A program made the translations under genes and the position numbers. A DNA stretch of 64,000 nt from Chromohalobacter sp. 11-W (lineage in GTDB: Bacteria; Pseudomonadota; Gammaproteobacteria; Pseudomonadales; Halomonadaceae). The notes beneath the pieces are model-generated. The model was not told the origin of the DNA. It saw nothing but the letters and a program-made list of their open reading frames with translations, and ran no database searches. The stretch spans positions 1 to 64,000 of the forward strand of contig NZ_JARANZ010000013.1 of the NCBI RefSeq assembly GCF_029889905.1, given 5' to 3'. Shown here piece after piece: positions 9,481-19,153 of the stretch (position 1 is its first letter; each line of letters starts with the position of its first letter).

Positions 9481-10391
9481 CGGGGATCCTCTTCGGCATC
9501 GGCGAAGGCGCTTTCTCCGCCGTCGTCATCGTCCGTCCCAGCGGTATCGTCGACCGCCTCGGCCACCAACCGGGCACGCACATGAATCGGCGACAGCGGC
9601 GCGTTCTGCGCGATCTCGATCATCGCCTCCTTGGCCAGCTCGAGAATCGCCATGAAGGTCACCACCACGCCCGCGCGCCCCTCCTCGAGCGTGAACAACG
9701 CCTCGAACAGGGTATAACGCTGGCCGTCCAGCTGTTCCATGATACGTAGCATACGCTCGCGGGTAGATAGCACCTCGCGGCTGATCTGGTGAGACTGCTG
9801 AAACTCGGCCCGCTTGAGCAGTCCCGACAGGGCATGCAGAAGCTCATCCAGCTCGACCTGAGGATGAACCACTCGGGTCTCGAGCGTGGGCAGCGCCGCC
9901 TGAGCCGCCACCCAATCGCGCCCTTCGCGCGGCAATTCATCCAGCCCCTCGGCGGCCAGCTTCAATTGCTCGTATTCCTGCAGGCGGCGGATCAGCTCGG
10001 CGCGCGGATCTTCGGCGTCCTCGTCCTCGCCCTTGGGCGGACGCGGCAACAACGTGCGCGACTTGATCTCCGCCAGCATCGCCGCCATCAGCAAATACTC
10101 GCCGGCCAGATCGATCTCCAGGGCCCGCATCAGCTCGACGTATTCGATGTACTGATGCGTGATCGCCGCTACGTCGATGCCCAGGATGTCGAGGTTCTGA
10201 CGCCGGATCAGGTACAGCAATAAATCGAGCGGCCCTTCGAAGGTTTCGAGAAAGACACGCAACGCTTCGGGCGGAATGTAGAGATCTTCCGGCAGCTCGG
10301 TGATGGGCTGATCGTGCAGGCGCGCCAATACCGCCGCTTGGGACGCGGCCAAGGCGGTATCGGCACTGACGGGCTCGGCGGTATCACTCAC
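9477..10391 (-). CDS. scpA: Segregation and condensation protein ScpA (kleisin)
   Basis: Kleisin subunit bridging SMC heads in chromosome segregation. The start of the domain is clear (FEGPLDLLLYLIRRQNLDILGIDVA), as is the C-terminal winged helix; the end is acidic. The start was set at GTG 10391-10389 (protein 304 aa) with GAGGAG about 10 bases upstream; the frame stays open for 31 more codons without family similarity. First gene of scpA-scpB-rluB. Confidence 0.92.
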   Translation of the reverse strand: MSDTAEPVSADTALAASQAAVLARLHDQPITELPEDLYIPPEALRVFLETFEGPLDLLLYLIRRQNLDILGIDVAAITHQYIEYVELMRALEIDLAGEYLLMAAMLAEIKSRTLLPRPPKGEDEDAEDPRAELIRRLQEYEQLKLAAEGLDELPREGRDWVAAQAALPTLETRVVHPQVELDELLHALSGLLKRAEFQQSHQISREVLSTRERMLRIMEQLDGQRYTLFEALFTLEEGRAGVVVTFMAILELAKEAMIEIAQNAPLSPIHVRARLVAEAVDDTAGTDDDDGGESAFADAEEDPR

Positions 10392-10505
10392 GCGTGACGC
10401 TCTCCTCGATTGCGCCTCACGGCGCGACCTTCGACAAACGCGCAGTGTAGCAAGGCCACCGGGAGGCGAACACGCCCGCGTCATGCAAGACGTGTCGGTG
10501 GATCG

Positions 10506-11621
10506 TCAGGCGCCCTCGGTCGTCCGCGCGAAACGTCGATAAGTGAACTCGGGCGCACCCGAGGCATCGCGTACCGCCAAGGTCTGCACGTCATCGTGAT
10601 AAGGCGATTTTTCGCATACCGGGTCCATCTGCGCAGCGTCACCGGTGAGCATCAGCGCCTGACAACGGCAGCCGCCCCAGTCGATTTCCTTGCGCTCGCA
10701 GCTCTGGCAAGTCTCGGGCATCCAATCCGTACCGCGATAGGCGTTGAAGGCCGGACTGTCGTACCAGATATCGTCCAGCCCATGATCCACGACATTCCAG
10801 AACTCCAAGTGCGGGATCGTCTCCGCCGCATGGCACGGCAGCACCTTGCCCGAGGGCGTTACATTGAGGGACTGGCGTCCCCAGCCATTCATGCAGGGCT
10901 TGGGCAGACGCGCATGGTAGTCCGGCACCACGGCGTCGATGACAAGACGCCCTTGCAGACACTCACGCGCGGCCTCGACCCGCTCGATAGCCTCCATGAC
11001 CTGCTCGCGACTCGGCATCAGGGCCGCGCGATTGACCAGCGCCCAGCCATAGTACTGCGCATGGGCGATCTCCAGACGCCGCGCGCCCAATTCTACGGCC
11101 AGATCCACGAATTCATCGATCTGATGCAGGTTGGCGCGATGGATCACCGCGTTGAGCGTCAGCGGTAAGCCAAGCGCCGTCACCTCGGCGGCGAAGGCGC
11201 GCTTGCGTGCATGGGCGCCGACCATGTTGGCGATATGGTCCGTCACCTCGGGCGTCGCGCCCTGAAACGACAGTTGAACGTGATCGAGGCCCGCGTCCGC
11301 CAGGGTCTCCAGCCGGGGGCGGTCGATGTTGACGCCGGCGGTGATCAGATTGGAATACAAGCCCGCGTCAACGCAGGCCGTCACCAGCTCGGGCAAGTCG
11401 GGGCGCAGCGCGGGCTCTCCACCCGAGAGATGGACTTGCAGCACGCCAAGCTCGGCGGCTTCGGCGAAGACGCGTTGCCAGGTCGCGGTATCCAACTCTT
11501 GGCGACGGCGTTCCAGCGCCACTGGGTTGGAGCAGTACGGGCACTGCAGCGGGCAACGGTGCGTCAACTCCGCCAGCATCCCCATAGGCGGCTGCACGGC
11601 ATGCGCCTGCGAATGTGTCAT
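10506..11621 (-). CDS. pqqE: PQQ biosynthesis radical SAM protein PqqE
   Basis: Radical-SAM enzyme that makes the first Glu-Tyr C-C crosslink in PqqA, working with the chaperone PqqD. 371 aa. The SAM-cluster motif CPLQCPYC places cysteines at residues 23, 27 and 30; the C-terminal SPASM region carries further cysteines ([29 protein letters not shown]). The start ATG at 11621 overlaps the pqqD stop (ATGA) and has a strong GGAGG 5 bases upstream; the open frame further upstream overlaps pqqD and is not used. Last gene of pqqABCDE. Confidence 0.97.
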   Translation of the reverse strand: MTHSQAHAVQPPMGMLAELTHRCPLQCPYCSNPVALERRRQELDTATWQRVFAEAAELGVLQVHLSGGEPALRPDLPELVTACVDAGLYSNLITAGVNIDRPRLETLADAGLDHVQLSFQGATPEVTDHIANMVGAHARKRAFAAEVTALGLPLTLNAVIHRANLHQIDEFVDLAVELGARRLEIAHAQYYGWALVNRAALMPSREQVMEAIERVEAARECLQGRLVIDAVVPDYHARLPKPCMNGWGRQSLNVTPSGKVLPCHAAETIPHLEFWNVVDHGLDDIWYDSPAFNAYRGTDWMPETCQSCERKEIDWGGCRCQALMLTGDAAQMDPVCEKSPYHDDVQTLAVRDASGAPEFTYRRFARTTEGA

Positions 11622-11899
11622 GCGACCTCCAGGACACGTTTCTCGACCAACCCAGCGAACATGGTCGTCACATCCTCGGCAATGCGCTCGCGCGGCGCCT
11701 GATAGGTCTCGCACAGTCGATCGATGATCGTGCCGACACTACGCTCGCCGTCTACTTCACTAACTACCGTTTGTGCGATGCCATCGAGCTGGAAGACTCG
11801 CTCAGGGGCCAGCAGTACCCAGCCGCCCCGCTGCTTGTCTTCTCGCAGCCTGACACCACGCGGTAGGCGCACGATGTCGCTTTCCTGAATCGCTGTCAT
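11618..11899 (-). CDS. pqqD: PQQ biosynthesis peptide chaperone PqqD
   Basis: Small RiPP recognition element that binds the PqqA leader and presents it to PqqE. 93 aa, normal length. The family pattern is visible: [18 protein letters not shown]-like start, [23 protein letters not shown], and the helical C-terminus. Between pqqC and pqqE. Confidence 0.95.
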   Translation of the reverse strand: MTAIQESDIVRLPRGVRLREDKQRGGWVLLAPERVFQLDGIAQTVVSEVDGERSVGTIIDRLCETYQAPRERIAEDVTTMFAGLVEKRVLEVA

Positions 11900-11914
11900 A
11901 ACGTCTGCGTTTCT

Positions 11915-12682
11915 CTATCGATCGTCGGCCGCGCCCGTGTCGCCCCATGCCCCGGGGGGCACGTGACCGGGAGCGACATAGGCATGATGAAGGGCATCCA
12001 GTTGCGTCCACAGCACGTTGCACTTGAAGATCAACGCATCGAGCACCGCTTGCTGCTGGTCGAGTCGTCGCGCGTGGCGTTTGACGTAATCGAGCGCCAT
12101 ATCAGCATCCCGCGGGGCCTGGGTCAGGCGCGGCTCGAAATAGGCTAGGGTCTCGGCGGAGACGAAATCGTAGTGCTTGAGCATGCCGCTGACGCGCTGA
12201 CCGATCACCATCGGGGAAAACAACTCGGTCAGTGAAGACGCGATGGCTTCCAGCACGCTGCGCTCGCGCACGAAATGAATGTAGGCATCCACCGCGAAAC
12301 GCGTGGTTGGCAATATGTGCCGCGTCGAGACAACCATATCGCGGTCGAGGCCTAGCCCATCGGTAAGCATCAGCCAACGTGCGATTCCCCCTTCGCCCTC
12401 GGCTTCGCCATCATGATCCACCAGCCGCGAACGCCACTCACGACGCAGCGCCGGATCGTCAAAACGCGCGATCAGCGACGCATCCTTGTGCGGGATCATG
12501 GCCTGATAGTAATAGCGATTGAGCGCCCAGGCCTGCACCTGACGGCGATCAAGCTCGCCGTTCTGCAACATCAACTGAAAGGGGTGCCGGTGGTGGTAAC
12601 GCTGCTCACCAATGCTGCGCAGACGAGCTTCCAGAGCCTCTGCGCTCAGCGGTTCTTGCAGCGGTGCGTCGATATCGTTCAT
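11915..12682 (-). CDS. pqqC: Pyrroloquinoline-quinone synthase PqqC
   Basis: Cofactor-less oxidase catalysing ring closure and eight-electron oxidation in the last step of PQQ synthesis. 255 aa, all-helical TENA/THI-4 fold family; the N-terminal YHHRHPFQLMLQNGEL and active-site-rich ALNRYYYQAMIPHKDA segments are typical. The ATG at 12682 shares one base with the pqqB stop (TGATG) and has GGAG 5 bases upstream; a GTG two codons earlier is possible. Confidence 0.96.
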   Translation of the reverse strand: MNDIDAPLQEPLSAEALEARLRSIGEQRYHHRHPFQLMLQNGELDRRQVQAWALNRYYYQAMIPHKDASLIARFDDPALRREWRSRLVDHDGEAEGEGGIARWLMLTDGLGLDRDMVVSTRHILPTTRFAVDAYIHFVRERSVLEAIASSLTELFSPMVIGQRVSGMLKHYDFVSAETLAYFEPRLTQAPRDADMALDYVKRHARRLDQQQAVLDALIFKCNVLWTQLDALHHAYVAPGHVPPGAWGDTGAADDR

Positions 12683-13581
12683 CAGCACTCCAACTCCATG
12701 CCGTCATAGGCGATTTCCCATCCCATGCGCGCCGCTTCCCGGCGCTCGGGTGAGCCATCTATCAACACCGGGTTGGTATTGTTGATATGCAGGAAGACAC
12801 GCCGGCCAAGCGAAACCGACGACAGCTTCGCCATGCTGCCCGTATCGCCGGACATCGCCATGTGCCCCATGCGCTGCCCTGTCTTGTGGCCAACCCCGGC
12901 ACGGATCATCTCGTCATCACGCCACAAGGTGCCATCGAAAAGCAGTACATCGGCCCCTTCGAGACGCGCCGCCAATGCGGGCGTCATCGCCGCGCAGCCG
13001 GGGATGTAATACGTACGGCGGCCCGCGGCGCGGAACTCGATGCCCACGGTCGCCTCGCCTTCGGCGCCAATGTCTACCTGCTCGCCTTCCAGATACAAAG
13101 CCGTCTTGCCCGGCACCGCAAACATACGTGCCTCGAGCCCTTCGGCAAGCGTCAGAGGCTGCTCCAGCGCCACCGACACACGCTCGACGTAATCCGGATT
13201 GAGCACATTGAAAATCGGGCTGTCACGCAACACGGCCTGGATCTCCGCCGTGGCATACAACCGGTAGGGAGAGCTTTCACGCAGACTCAACAAACCGCCG
13301 ACATGGTCCACATCGGCATTGGTCAGCAGGATCGACGCGATGGGCGTGTGGCGACACCCTTGTTGGGGGAAGAGCGCCGGCGTTCGGCGTATCTGTGTCA
13401 GCACCTCGGGGGCGCAATTGATCAGGGCCCACGAGCGACCATCGGCACTGACGGCAATGGAGGATTGTGTTCGTGGCGTGACGCGTGGATCGCCTGACCA
13501 CGCCAGCCGACATACTTCACAACGGCAATTCCATTGGGGCAGACCGCCACCGGCGGCCGCCCCGAGTACACGAATATACAA
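12682..13581 (-). CDS. pqqB: PQQ biosynthesis protein PqqB (metallo-beta-lactamase fold)
   Basis: Metallo-hydrolase fold protein, reported to act as an oxygenase on the PQQ precursor tyrosine. 299 aa. The N-terminus GAAAGGGLPQWNCRCEVC contains the structural-zinc cysteines; the usual HxHxDH motif is the family variant NADVDHVGG. It starts with TTG (13581-13579), 7 bases from a GAGG overlapping the pqqA stop region; the first in-frame ATG is far inside the conserved fold, so the TTG is required. Confidence 0.95.
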   Translation of the reverse strand: MYIRVLGAAAGGGLPQWNCRCEVCRLAWSGDPRVTPRTQSSIAVSADGRSWALINCAPEVLTQIRRTPALFPQQGCRHTPIASILLTNADVDHVGGLLSLRESSPYRLYATAEIQAVLRDSPIFNVLNPDYVERVSVALEQPLTLAEGLEARMFAVPGKTALYLEGEQVDIGAEGEATVGIEFRAAGRRTYYIPGCAAMTPALAARLEGADVLLFDGTLWRDDEMIRAGVGHKTGQRMGHMAMSGDTGSMAKLSSVSLGRRVFLHINNTNPVLIDGSPERREAARMGWEIAYDGMELEC

Positions 13582-13588
13582 AGCCGCC

Positions 13589-13666
13589 TCAGAATTCGGC
13601 GGGCATGTAATCGTTGATTTCCAGCGCGATGCAGATCTCTTTGACTGCCGGAGTGGTCCAAGTCAT
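13589..13666 (-). CDS. pqqA: PQQ precursor peptide PqqA
   Basis: Ribosomally made substrate whose Glu and Tyr side chains become PQQ. 25 aa. It contains the diagnostic E-x-x-x-Y (LEINDYMPAEF: Glu16, Tyr20) after a KEICIA leader. GGAG stands 7 bases before the ATG. The stop lies 7 bases before the pqqB TTG. A perfect inverted repeat GATAG-CA-CTATC (13711-13722) and a -10-like TATGAT (minus strand, 13698-13703) lie upstream and are candidate control elements. Confidence 0.95.
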   Translation of the reverse strand: MTWTTPAVKEICIALEINDYMPAEF

Positions 13667-13761
13667 GTCGTTTCTCCGCTAGTGGGTTTGCCTTTTCATC
13701 ATAACCCCTTGATAGCACTATCGCATTAGCAATTACAAAGAATGCGCATATTGATCACGCA

Positions 13762-15576
13762 TCACCCATCGGCCTTGCGATAGCGCCCTGTATAGTCGAA
13801 GAGCTTGTCGCGAATCTGCCAGTAACGCCCGACCTTGCGTCCCACGACGAAATCCGGGGCCTTGAGTCGATGCTCGTCGGCGATGACCTCATCCGCCGAG
13901 CGTGGCTGCCAATCGCTGCCCGGTGCGCGCAGGTGGTAGCGCAAGAACGCCAGCGTGAAAGCACGACGCTGTGCGGGCGTTTCCAGCGCGAACCATTCGT
14001 CGAGCGTGGCGCCATCCTCATCGTGATAGGTCACCTTCAAGCGCGGTAGCCCCCGCCCGTTGAGCACCGATTGCAGCTGCATGCCCGACACGCGCAGCAC
14101 CTTTGCTTCCTTGAGTCGTAGGGCCGCCTTGAGTTTGTCATCGGGGTCGACCATGCGCTCGCCGCATTGATGGCAAGCTCGCGCGGCGATGTCGTTTTCC
14201 GCGCCGCACTGATCGCAGACCTTGAAGCGAAAGCGAAAGTCACACTGCTGGCGCTGGCCGTCCACGCCTTCCACCAGGCCTTGGCAGCGCCGGCCGTGAT
14301 GCTCGATGACCAGGTCACCATCACGCTTGCCCCAGAACAGATTGGCGTGCCCGCACGCCGGGCATTCCACCTGAACCGGCTCAGCGTCTGAATCCGGGCG
14401 CGGCTCACCGACTTCCGGCGCGTATAGATCCCAGGGATTGCCCGCGTAATCGAGGATCAGACAGTCTTCCTTGCCCGGGGACAGGCGTAACCCGCGCCCG
14501 ACGATCTGTTGATACAGGCTGACGGACTCCGTAGGTCGCAGGATGGCGATCAGATCCACATGCGGCGCGTCGAACCCGGTGGTCAGCACCGCCACGTTGA
14601 CGAGATACTTGATCTCGCGCGCCTTGAAGGCCGCAATCAAGCGCTCGCGCTCCTTCGTGGGCGTCGAGCCGACGATCAACGCCGCCTGCTCGGCCGGTAG
14701 GTAACCGACGATTTCCTCGGCGTGAGCCACGGTGGCCGCGAAGATCATTACGCCACACCGCTCGCGCGCCTGCTCGACAACCTCGGCGATGATGCTCGGC
14801 GTCGCCCGGTGCCCCTGAACGACGCGATTCAACTCGGCTTCCTCGAAGCCGCCATCGCGTCCGGGTACCAGGCGCGAGAAATCGTAACGGGTCTGCCGAC
14901 CATCCTCGGCGTAGAGCGCCGCATCCACGCGCTTGGGCGCGACCAGATAGCCCTGCTTGACCATCAGCCGCAGTGGCTGCTCGAACACACAATCCTGGAA
15001 GAAGCTCTCGGCCTCGCCACGCACCATGCCATGATGATGGCGGTGATAGATGAACCCTTGCCCCAGGCGATACGGCGTCGCAGTCAGCCCCAGCACCTTG
15101 AGACGCGGATTGTGCTTGCGCAGATGCGCGATCACGCGATGATAGCTCGACGGCGCCTTACTCTGGCGGGCGTCGTCACTGGCAGGCGGAGGAATGCGGT
15201 GACATTCGTCGATGACCAGCAGGGTAAACGCGCCCCACTCGTCGTGTGCCTCGAAACGCGCCAGACTATTGACCACGGACTGCACCGAGCCGAAGACCAC
15301 CTGACGCTCGCTCTCCTTACGCCCTAGGCCAGCGCTGAATAAATCCGCCTCCAGGCCGTAAGCCAGATACTTGGCATGGTTCTGCTCGACCAGCTCGCGC
15401 ACGTGGGCCAACACGAGTACTCGCCCCCGAGCCAGACGTGCCAGCTCGGCGATCACCAACGACTTGCCACTACCGGTCGGCAACACCACCACGGCCGGAT
15501 CGTCGCTCTCGCGAAAGTGCTCGACGACCCGAGACACGGCCTGTTGCTGATACGGACGAAGCGAGGGCGCGCTCAT
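13762..15576 (-). CDS. radD: Superfamily 2 helicase RadD (YejH-like)
   Basis: DNA-repair helicase-like ATPase, linked in E. coli to RecA-dependent strand exchange and double-strand break processing. 604 aa (E. coli RadD 586 aa). Walker A PTGSGKS (33-39), DEAH-box variant DECH (123-126), motif III LTATP, motif [13 protein letters not shown]. After the helicase core two cysteine clusters ([10 protein letters not shown] and CDQCGAEN...CHQCG) form the zinc-binding region typical of RadD. Monocistronic in appearance. A generic restriction-type helicase is less likely because of the zinc region and C-terminal domain. Confidence 0.88.
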   Translation of the reverse strand: MSAPSLRPYQQQAVSRVVEHFRESDDPAVVVLPTGSGKSLVIAELARLARGRVLVLAHVRELVEQNHAKYLAYGLEADLFSAGLGRKESERQVVFGSVQSVVNSLARFEAHDEWGAFTLLVIDECHRIPPPASDDARQSKAPSSYHRVIAHLRKHNPRLKVLGLTATPYRLGQGFIYHRHHHGMVRGEAESFFQDCVFEQPLRLMVKQGYLVAPKRVDAALYAEDGRQTRYDFSRLVPGRDGGFEEAELNRVVQGHRATPSIIAEVVEQARERCGVMIFAATVAHAEEIVGYLPAEQAALIVGSTPTKERERLIAAFKAREIKYLVNVAVLTTGFDAPHVDLIAILRPTESVSLYQQIVGRGLRLSPGKEDCLILDYAGNPWDLYAPEVGEPRPDSDAEPVQVECPACGHANLFWGKRDGDLVIEHHGRRCQGLVEGVDGQRQQCDFRFRFKVCDQCGAENDIAARACHQCGERMVDPDDKLKAALRLKEAKVLRVSGMQLQSVLNGRGLPRLKVTYHDEDGATLDEWFALETPAQRRAFTLAFLRYHLRAPGSDWQPRSADEVIADEHRLKAPDFVVGRKVGRYWQIRDKLFDYTGRYRKADG

Positions 15577-15743
15577 GGCAAACTTCCAATCGAATCAAAA
15601 AGCGCATCCTACCACCGGCGACAAGAGCGGCCAGATGGCAATACAGACCTTGATCTCGCTCCCCCGCGCCCCGACCTCATGAGTGAGGCGCAGATGACAA
15701 CGATCACCCCGTATCGCATTAATGTTTCCGGCCAGGAGGCCCC

Positions 15744-15953
15744 ATGCAAGCACCAAGCAGTCCCGATTGTCCTGAATGCGGTAGTCGCGCCAAGCGTTTC
15801 CCTCCCGGTCGCGAGGGGCAATATCATGTTTTTTGCAAAAAATGCGACCATGATTTCGGGCGTTACGACCGCCTCGTCGCCGACTACCGTCATCTGCTCG
15901 ACGACCTGGAAGCCCATCTCGGAACCTCGGACAACGCGCCACGAGACATCTGA
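15744..15953 (+). CDS. Zinc-ribbon microprotein of unknown function
   Basis: 69-aa protein with two CxxC knuckles (CPECG near residue 9 and CKKCD near residue 31) separated by a basic loop, then a helical acidic C-terminus (RLVADYRHLLDDLEAHLG). A strong AGGAGG lies 4 bases before the ATG, which favours this frame over the two antisense open frames of similar size. Function not recognised; such proteins may bind zinc or nucleic acid. It stands alone between radD (divergent) and the ABM-domain gene. Confidence 0.7.
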   Translation: MQAPSSPDCPECGSRAKRFPPGREGQYHVFCKKCDHDFGRYDRLVADYRHLLDDLEAHLGTSDNAPRDI

Positions 15954-16001
15954 GATTGTTATCGGCACTTTTCACTGACATTCGTCATTCGGAGATCCTT
16001 C

Positions 16002-16319
16002 ATGTCCTCGACTCAATCCCATTTCGTGGTGCTCGCCGAATTCCGTCTCAAGGAAGGCCAAATACCCGCGTTTCTCGCCTTGGCGCACAACGACGCCAAC
16101 GAATCCCTGGCCAATGAGGAAGGCTGCCTGGCATTCGACGTGCTGACGCCGGAAGGCAGCGATAACGTCGTCGTGCTGCACGAAGTCTATCGCGACCGCG
16201 ACGCCTTCGAGCATCACATGCAGATGCCCCACTACGCGCCTTTCAAGGAAGGCAGCGCGCCGCTGCTCGCCGACGAGCCAAGCGTGCGCTTTTTCTACAC
16301 GGCCATGCGTCCCGAATAA
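16002..16319 (+). CDS. Antibiotic biosynthesis monooxygenase (ABM) domain protein
   Basis: 105-aa single-domain ferredoxin-like fold protein of the YgiN/LsrG type; members are quinol monooxygenases or isomerases. Visible family pattern: FVVLAEFRLKEGQIPAFLAL, the EEGCLAFDVL strand, and the conserved HHMQMPHYAPF helix. GGAG stands about 7 bases before the ATG. The substrate cannot be told from the sequence. A bidirectional terminator separates it from the tartrate gene cluster. Confidence 0.85.
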   Translation: MSSTQSHFVVLAEFRLKEGQIPAFLALAHNDANESLANEEGCLAFDVLTPEGSDNVVVLHEVYRDRDAFEHHMQMPHYAPFKEGSAPLLADEPSVRFFYTAMRPE

Positions 16320-16346
16320 GCGCTTGTTGCCGTTAAAACGTCACGC

Positions 16347-16385
16347 AAAAACCGCGGCACCGAGTTTTACTCGGGACGCGGTTTT
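16347..16385. terminator. Bidirectional Rho-independent terminator
   Basis: AAAACCGCG (16348-16356) pairs with CGCGGTTTT (16377-16385), continued inward by CCGAG/CTCGG around a TTTTA loop. The A- and T-runs at both feet let it serve both the ABM gene and the convergent TtuC-like gene. Confidence 0.9.
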
Positions 16386-16404
16386 GTCTCTATATTAGCG
16401 GGCA

Positions 16405-17460
16405 TCAACTCAATTCATTCACTACCGCCTGGGTTATCTCACGTGTCGTTGAAGCACCGCCCACATCCCGGGAATGGACACCGGAGCGCGTCAAACGCTC
16501 AATGGCCGCCATCAGTCGCTCGGCCGCCGTAGTTTCTCCCAAGTGCTCGAGCATCATGACCGCTGTCCAAAAGGCGCCGACAGGATTGGCGATACCTTGC
16601 CCTGCAATATCGAAGGCCGAGCCGTGGATAGGCTCGAACATGGAAGGAAAGCGGCGCTCAGGATTCAGGTTAGCGGTCGGGGCAATCCCCAAACTCCCCG
16701 TCAGCGCTGCTGCCAGGTCGGAAATGATATCGGCATGCAGGTTGGTGGCCACCACGGTGTCCAGGGTGTCCGGCTTGAGCACCATACGCGTGGTCACGGC
16801 ATCGACGAGCTCACGATCGATCTCGACGTCGGGATAGTCCTTGGCCACCTCGAAGAACACCTCGTCCCACAACACCATGCCGTGCCGTTGAGCGTTGGAT
16901 TTAGTCACCAGGGTCAACTTCTTGCGCGGCCGACTTTGCGCCATCTCGAAGGCAAAGCGGTGGATGCGCTCTACCCCCTTGCGCGAGAAGATCGACACCT
17001 CGGTGCCGATTTCCTCCGGCAAGCCGCGGTGAACCCGCCCGCCATTACCGGAATACTCGCCTTCGCTGTTCTCGCGGATGATCACCCAATCGATCTTGTC
17101 GGCGTCCTGCAGCCGGCTGCCGATCCCGGGTAATAAACGAGCGGGACGCACGTTGGCATACTGATCGAACCCCTGGCAGATCGCTAGACGCAAATCCCAC
17201 AGCGATACATGGTCCGGCACGTCCTGGCTGCCCACCGCGCCGAAATAGATGGCATCGAAAGTGGCCAGTTCTTCCAGGCCGCCCTCGGGAATGTAGCGAC
17301 CATGCTCCAGGTAATAGTCTGAGCTCCACGGGAAATCGCTAAAGGCGAAGCTCAACTCGCCGCTTTTCTCCGCCAGGGCCTGCAGGACCTGTTTGCCGGC
17401 CTCGATGACCTCGACGCCGACGCCGTCCCCAGGAATCACGGCGATCTTGTGATGACGCAT
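16405..17460 (-). CDS. Tartrate dehydrogenase / D-malate dehydrogenase (TtuC/DmlA family)
   Basis: NAD- and Mn-dependent beta-decarboxylating dehydrogenase of the isocitrate/isopropylmalate dehydrogenase family. 351 aa. Family landmarks: IAVIPGDGVGVEVI at the N-terminus, VIIRENSEGEYSG (the loop distinguishing TtuC/DmlA from LeuB), KSNAQRHGMVLWDE, and FEPIHGSAFDIAGQ. Substrates in the family are L-tartrate, meso-tartrate and D-malate. The start ATG at 17460 has GAGGA 9 bases upstream. Downstream of a TarD-like dehydratase and an uptake system, which supports a role in hydroxydicarboxylate use. Confidence 0.9.
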   Translation of the reverse strand: MRHHKIAVIPGDGVGVEVIEAGKQVLQALAEKSGELSFAFSDFPWSSDYYLEHGRYIPEGGLEELATFDAIYFGAVGSQDVPDHVSLWDLRLAICQGFDQYANVRPARLLPGIGSRLQDADKIDWVIIRENSEGEYSGNGGRVHRGLPEEIGTEVSIFSRKGVERIHRFAFEMAQSRPRKKLTLVTKSNAQRHGMVLWDEVFFEVAKDYPDVEIDRELVDAVTTRMVLKPDTLDTVVATNLHADIISDLAAALTGSLGIAPTANLNPERRFPSMFEPIHGSAFDIAGQGIANPVGAFWTAVMMLEHLGETTAAERLMAAIERLTRSGVHSRDVGGASTTREITQAVVNELS

Positions 17461-17493
17461 GGTGAATATCCTCTGCTGCGATTGGCCCAAGAC

Positions 17494-18657
17494 TTACAGA
17501 TGGGCGTGGAAGACCTTCATCAACTCGGCCTTGTCCTCGAAGCCGATCCCCGGCATGGCTGGTATTGCCACATAACCATTCTCGACCGGCGTGGAATCGG
17601 CGAAACCGCCGAAGGGTGCAAAGACACGCGGGTAGGATTCATTGCCGCCTAACTTGAGGCCGGCAGCAATATTGAGCGCAAACTGATGCCCACCATGGGG
17701 AATGCATTGGCGTGTCGACCAGCCGCGAGTATGCAATTCGTCCAGCATGCGCAGGTATTCCACCAACCCGTACGAAAGCACCGGATCCATCTGCAGGATG
17801 TCGCGATCGGGACGCATGCCACCATGGCGCAACAAGTTACGCACGTCCTGGTGGGAGAACAGATTTTCCCCCGTGGCAGTCGGGCCGGCATAGTGCTCGC
17901 ATAGCTGGCGCTGCAGAGCGTAGTCGAGCGGATCGCCCGCCTCCTCGTACCAGCGCACCCCATAGGGGGCCAGACCATCGGCGAAATCCAGCGTGGCCCG
18001 CAGGTCGAAACGGCCATTGGCATCCACCGCCAGGCGCGACGCTTCGCCCACGACCTCGAGCGCCGCCTCGATACGCGGCAAGTCTTCTTCCAACGGCACG
18101 CCGCCGATTTTCATCTTGGTGGCCACATAGCCCATCTCCAGGTAATCGCGCATCTCCTCCTGCAGCCCCTGGATTTCTTTACCGGGATGGTAATAGCCGC
18201 CGGCGGCGTAGACCGAGACGCGGCGATCCACCTCACCGTCCCCGAAGCGTTCGGCCAATAACTGCGCCAATGGCTTGTTCTCGACCTTGGCCACGACGTC
18301 CCAGATCGCCATGTCGAGGACACCCACCGCCACCGAGCGTTCGCCGTGACCGCCCGGTTTCTCGTTGGCCATCAGCGTCGCCCAGACCTTGAATGGATCG
18401 AGGTTGCGGCCGCTGTCATCGAGAAGCGACGCCGGGTCCGCCTCCCTCAGACGCGGCAAGAAACGTTCCCGAAGCAAGCCACTCTGGGCATAGCGGCCGT
18501 TCGAGTTGAAGCCATACCCCACAACCTGCCGGCCATCGACCTTGGCGTCGGTGTAGATCGCCAGGATGGAGACATCCATCTTGGCGAATGAAATGTAGGC
18601 ATTAGCGATATCGGACGCGATCGAGACTCGCGCTTCCTTGATGTCGGTGATTCGCAT
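17494..18657 (-). CDS. tarD: D(-)-tartrate dehydratase (enolase superfamily)
   Basis: Dehydrates D-tartrate to oxaloacetate; Mg-dependent enolase-superfamily enzyme. 387 aa. The residues expected for Bradyrhizobium TarD are present with a one-residue offset: KMK (Lys183), metal ligands Asp212 (VDANGR), Glu238 (YEEAGDP) and Glu264 (ATGEN), and the general acid/base His321 (PHGGHQ). The start ATG 18657 has AAGGAG 5 bases upstream. It lies between tctB and the TtuC-like gene on one strand. Another acid-sugar dehydratase specificity cannot be excluded by eye. Confidence 0.85.
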   Translation of the reverse strand: MRITDIKEARVSIASDIANAYISFAKMDVSILAIYTDAKVDGRQVVGYGFNSNGRYAQSGLLRERFLPRLREADPASLLDDSGRNLDPFKVWATLMANEKPGGHGERSVAVGVLDMAIWDVVAKVENKPLAQLLAERFGDGEVDRRVSVYAAGGYYHPGKEIQGLQEEMRDYLEMGYVATKMKIGGVPLEEDLPRIEAALEVVGEASRLAVDANGRFDLRATLDFADGLAPYGVRWYEEAGDPLDYALQRQLCEHYAGPTATGENLFSHQDVRNLLRHGGMRPDRDILQMDPVLSYGLVEYLRMLDELHTRGWSTRQCIPHGGHQFALNIAAGLKLGGNESYPRVFAPFGGFADSTPVENGYVAIPAMPGIGFEDKAELMKVFHAHL

Positions 18658-18697
18658 GCTTTCTCCTTGTCTTGAAGCCATCGTCGTTCTTGAACGA

Positions 18698-19153
18698 TTA
18701 CGACCAGATACCGGACGGTAGCCTAACGCTCAGGACTTCCGTAAAGGCCAGATAAAAAGCCCCAATCAGCACCGCAACGACCGGTACCCACTGAACCAGG
18801 CGACGCACTGGTACCGGCCCCTCGATATGCGCCAGGTACCAGGTCAAGCCGAAGAAAACGATGGCCGTCGCGACCAGAAATCCCAGTAGGTCGATGGCAT
18901 ACCACCAAACAAACAGCACGACGATCATGATCACCAGGCGTCGTGGATCACCTTCGATTTCCACCTGACGCGCCGCCGGTTTGATAAACGCCTTGACGAT
19001 CAGCGCCAGTGACAACGCGACCATGATCACCAAGATGGCGCGGGGGAAGATGATGCTCAGCCGGCCCATGCCTTCGCGCGGCAACCACAGAACGGCGGCA
19101 AATAGCAGACCAAAGAGCCCTGCGGCGAAGTCGGTGTTGAGTCGCAGGGTCAT
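18698..19153 (-). CDS. tctB: Tripartite tricarboxylate transporter, small membrane subunit TctB
   Basis: Four-helix membrane subunit of the TTT uptake system. 151 aa. Hydrophobic segments are near residues 8-25, 33-50, 73-105 (RLVIMIVVLFVWWYAIDLLGFL) and 118-140. It overlaps tctA by 4 bases and has GAGGAG 8 bases before its ATG. Acts with TctA and TctC. Confidence 0.9.
   Translation of the reverse strand: MTLRLNTDFAAGLFGLLFAAVLWLPREGMGRLSIIFPRAILVIMVALSLALIVKAFIKPAARQVEIEGDPRRLVIMIVVLFVWWYAIDLLGFLVATAIVFFGLTWYLAHIEGPVPVRRLVQWVPVVAVLIGAFYLAFTEVLSVRLPSGIWS

Noticed and set aside
9477-10484. scpA starting at 10484
   Set aside because: The first 31 residues are Arg/Cys-rich without similarity; GTG 10391 has an upstream GAGGAG and gives the normal start.
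15595-15981. Two antisense frames over the zinc-ribbon microprotein
   Set aside because: Neither has a ribosome site or recognisable motif, whereas the plus-strand frame has AGGAGG and paired CxxC knuckles.
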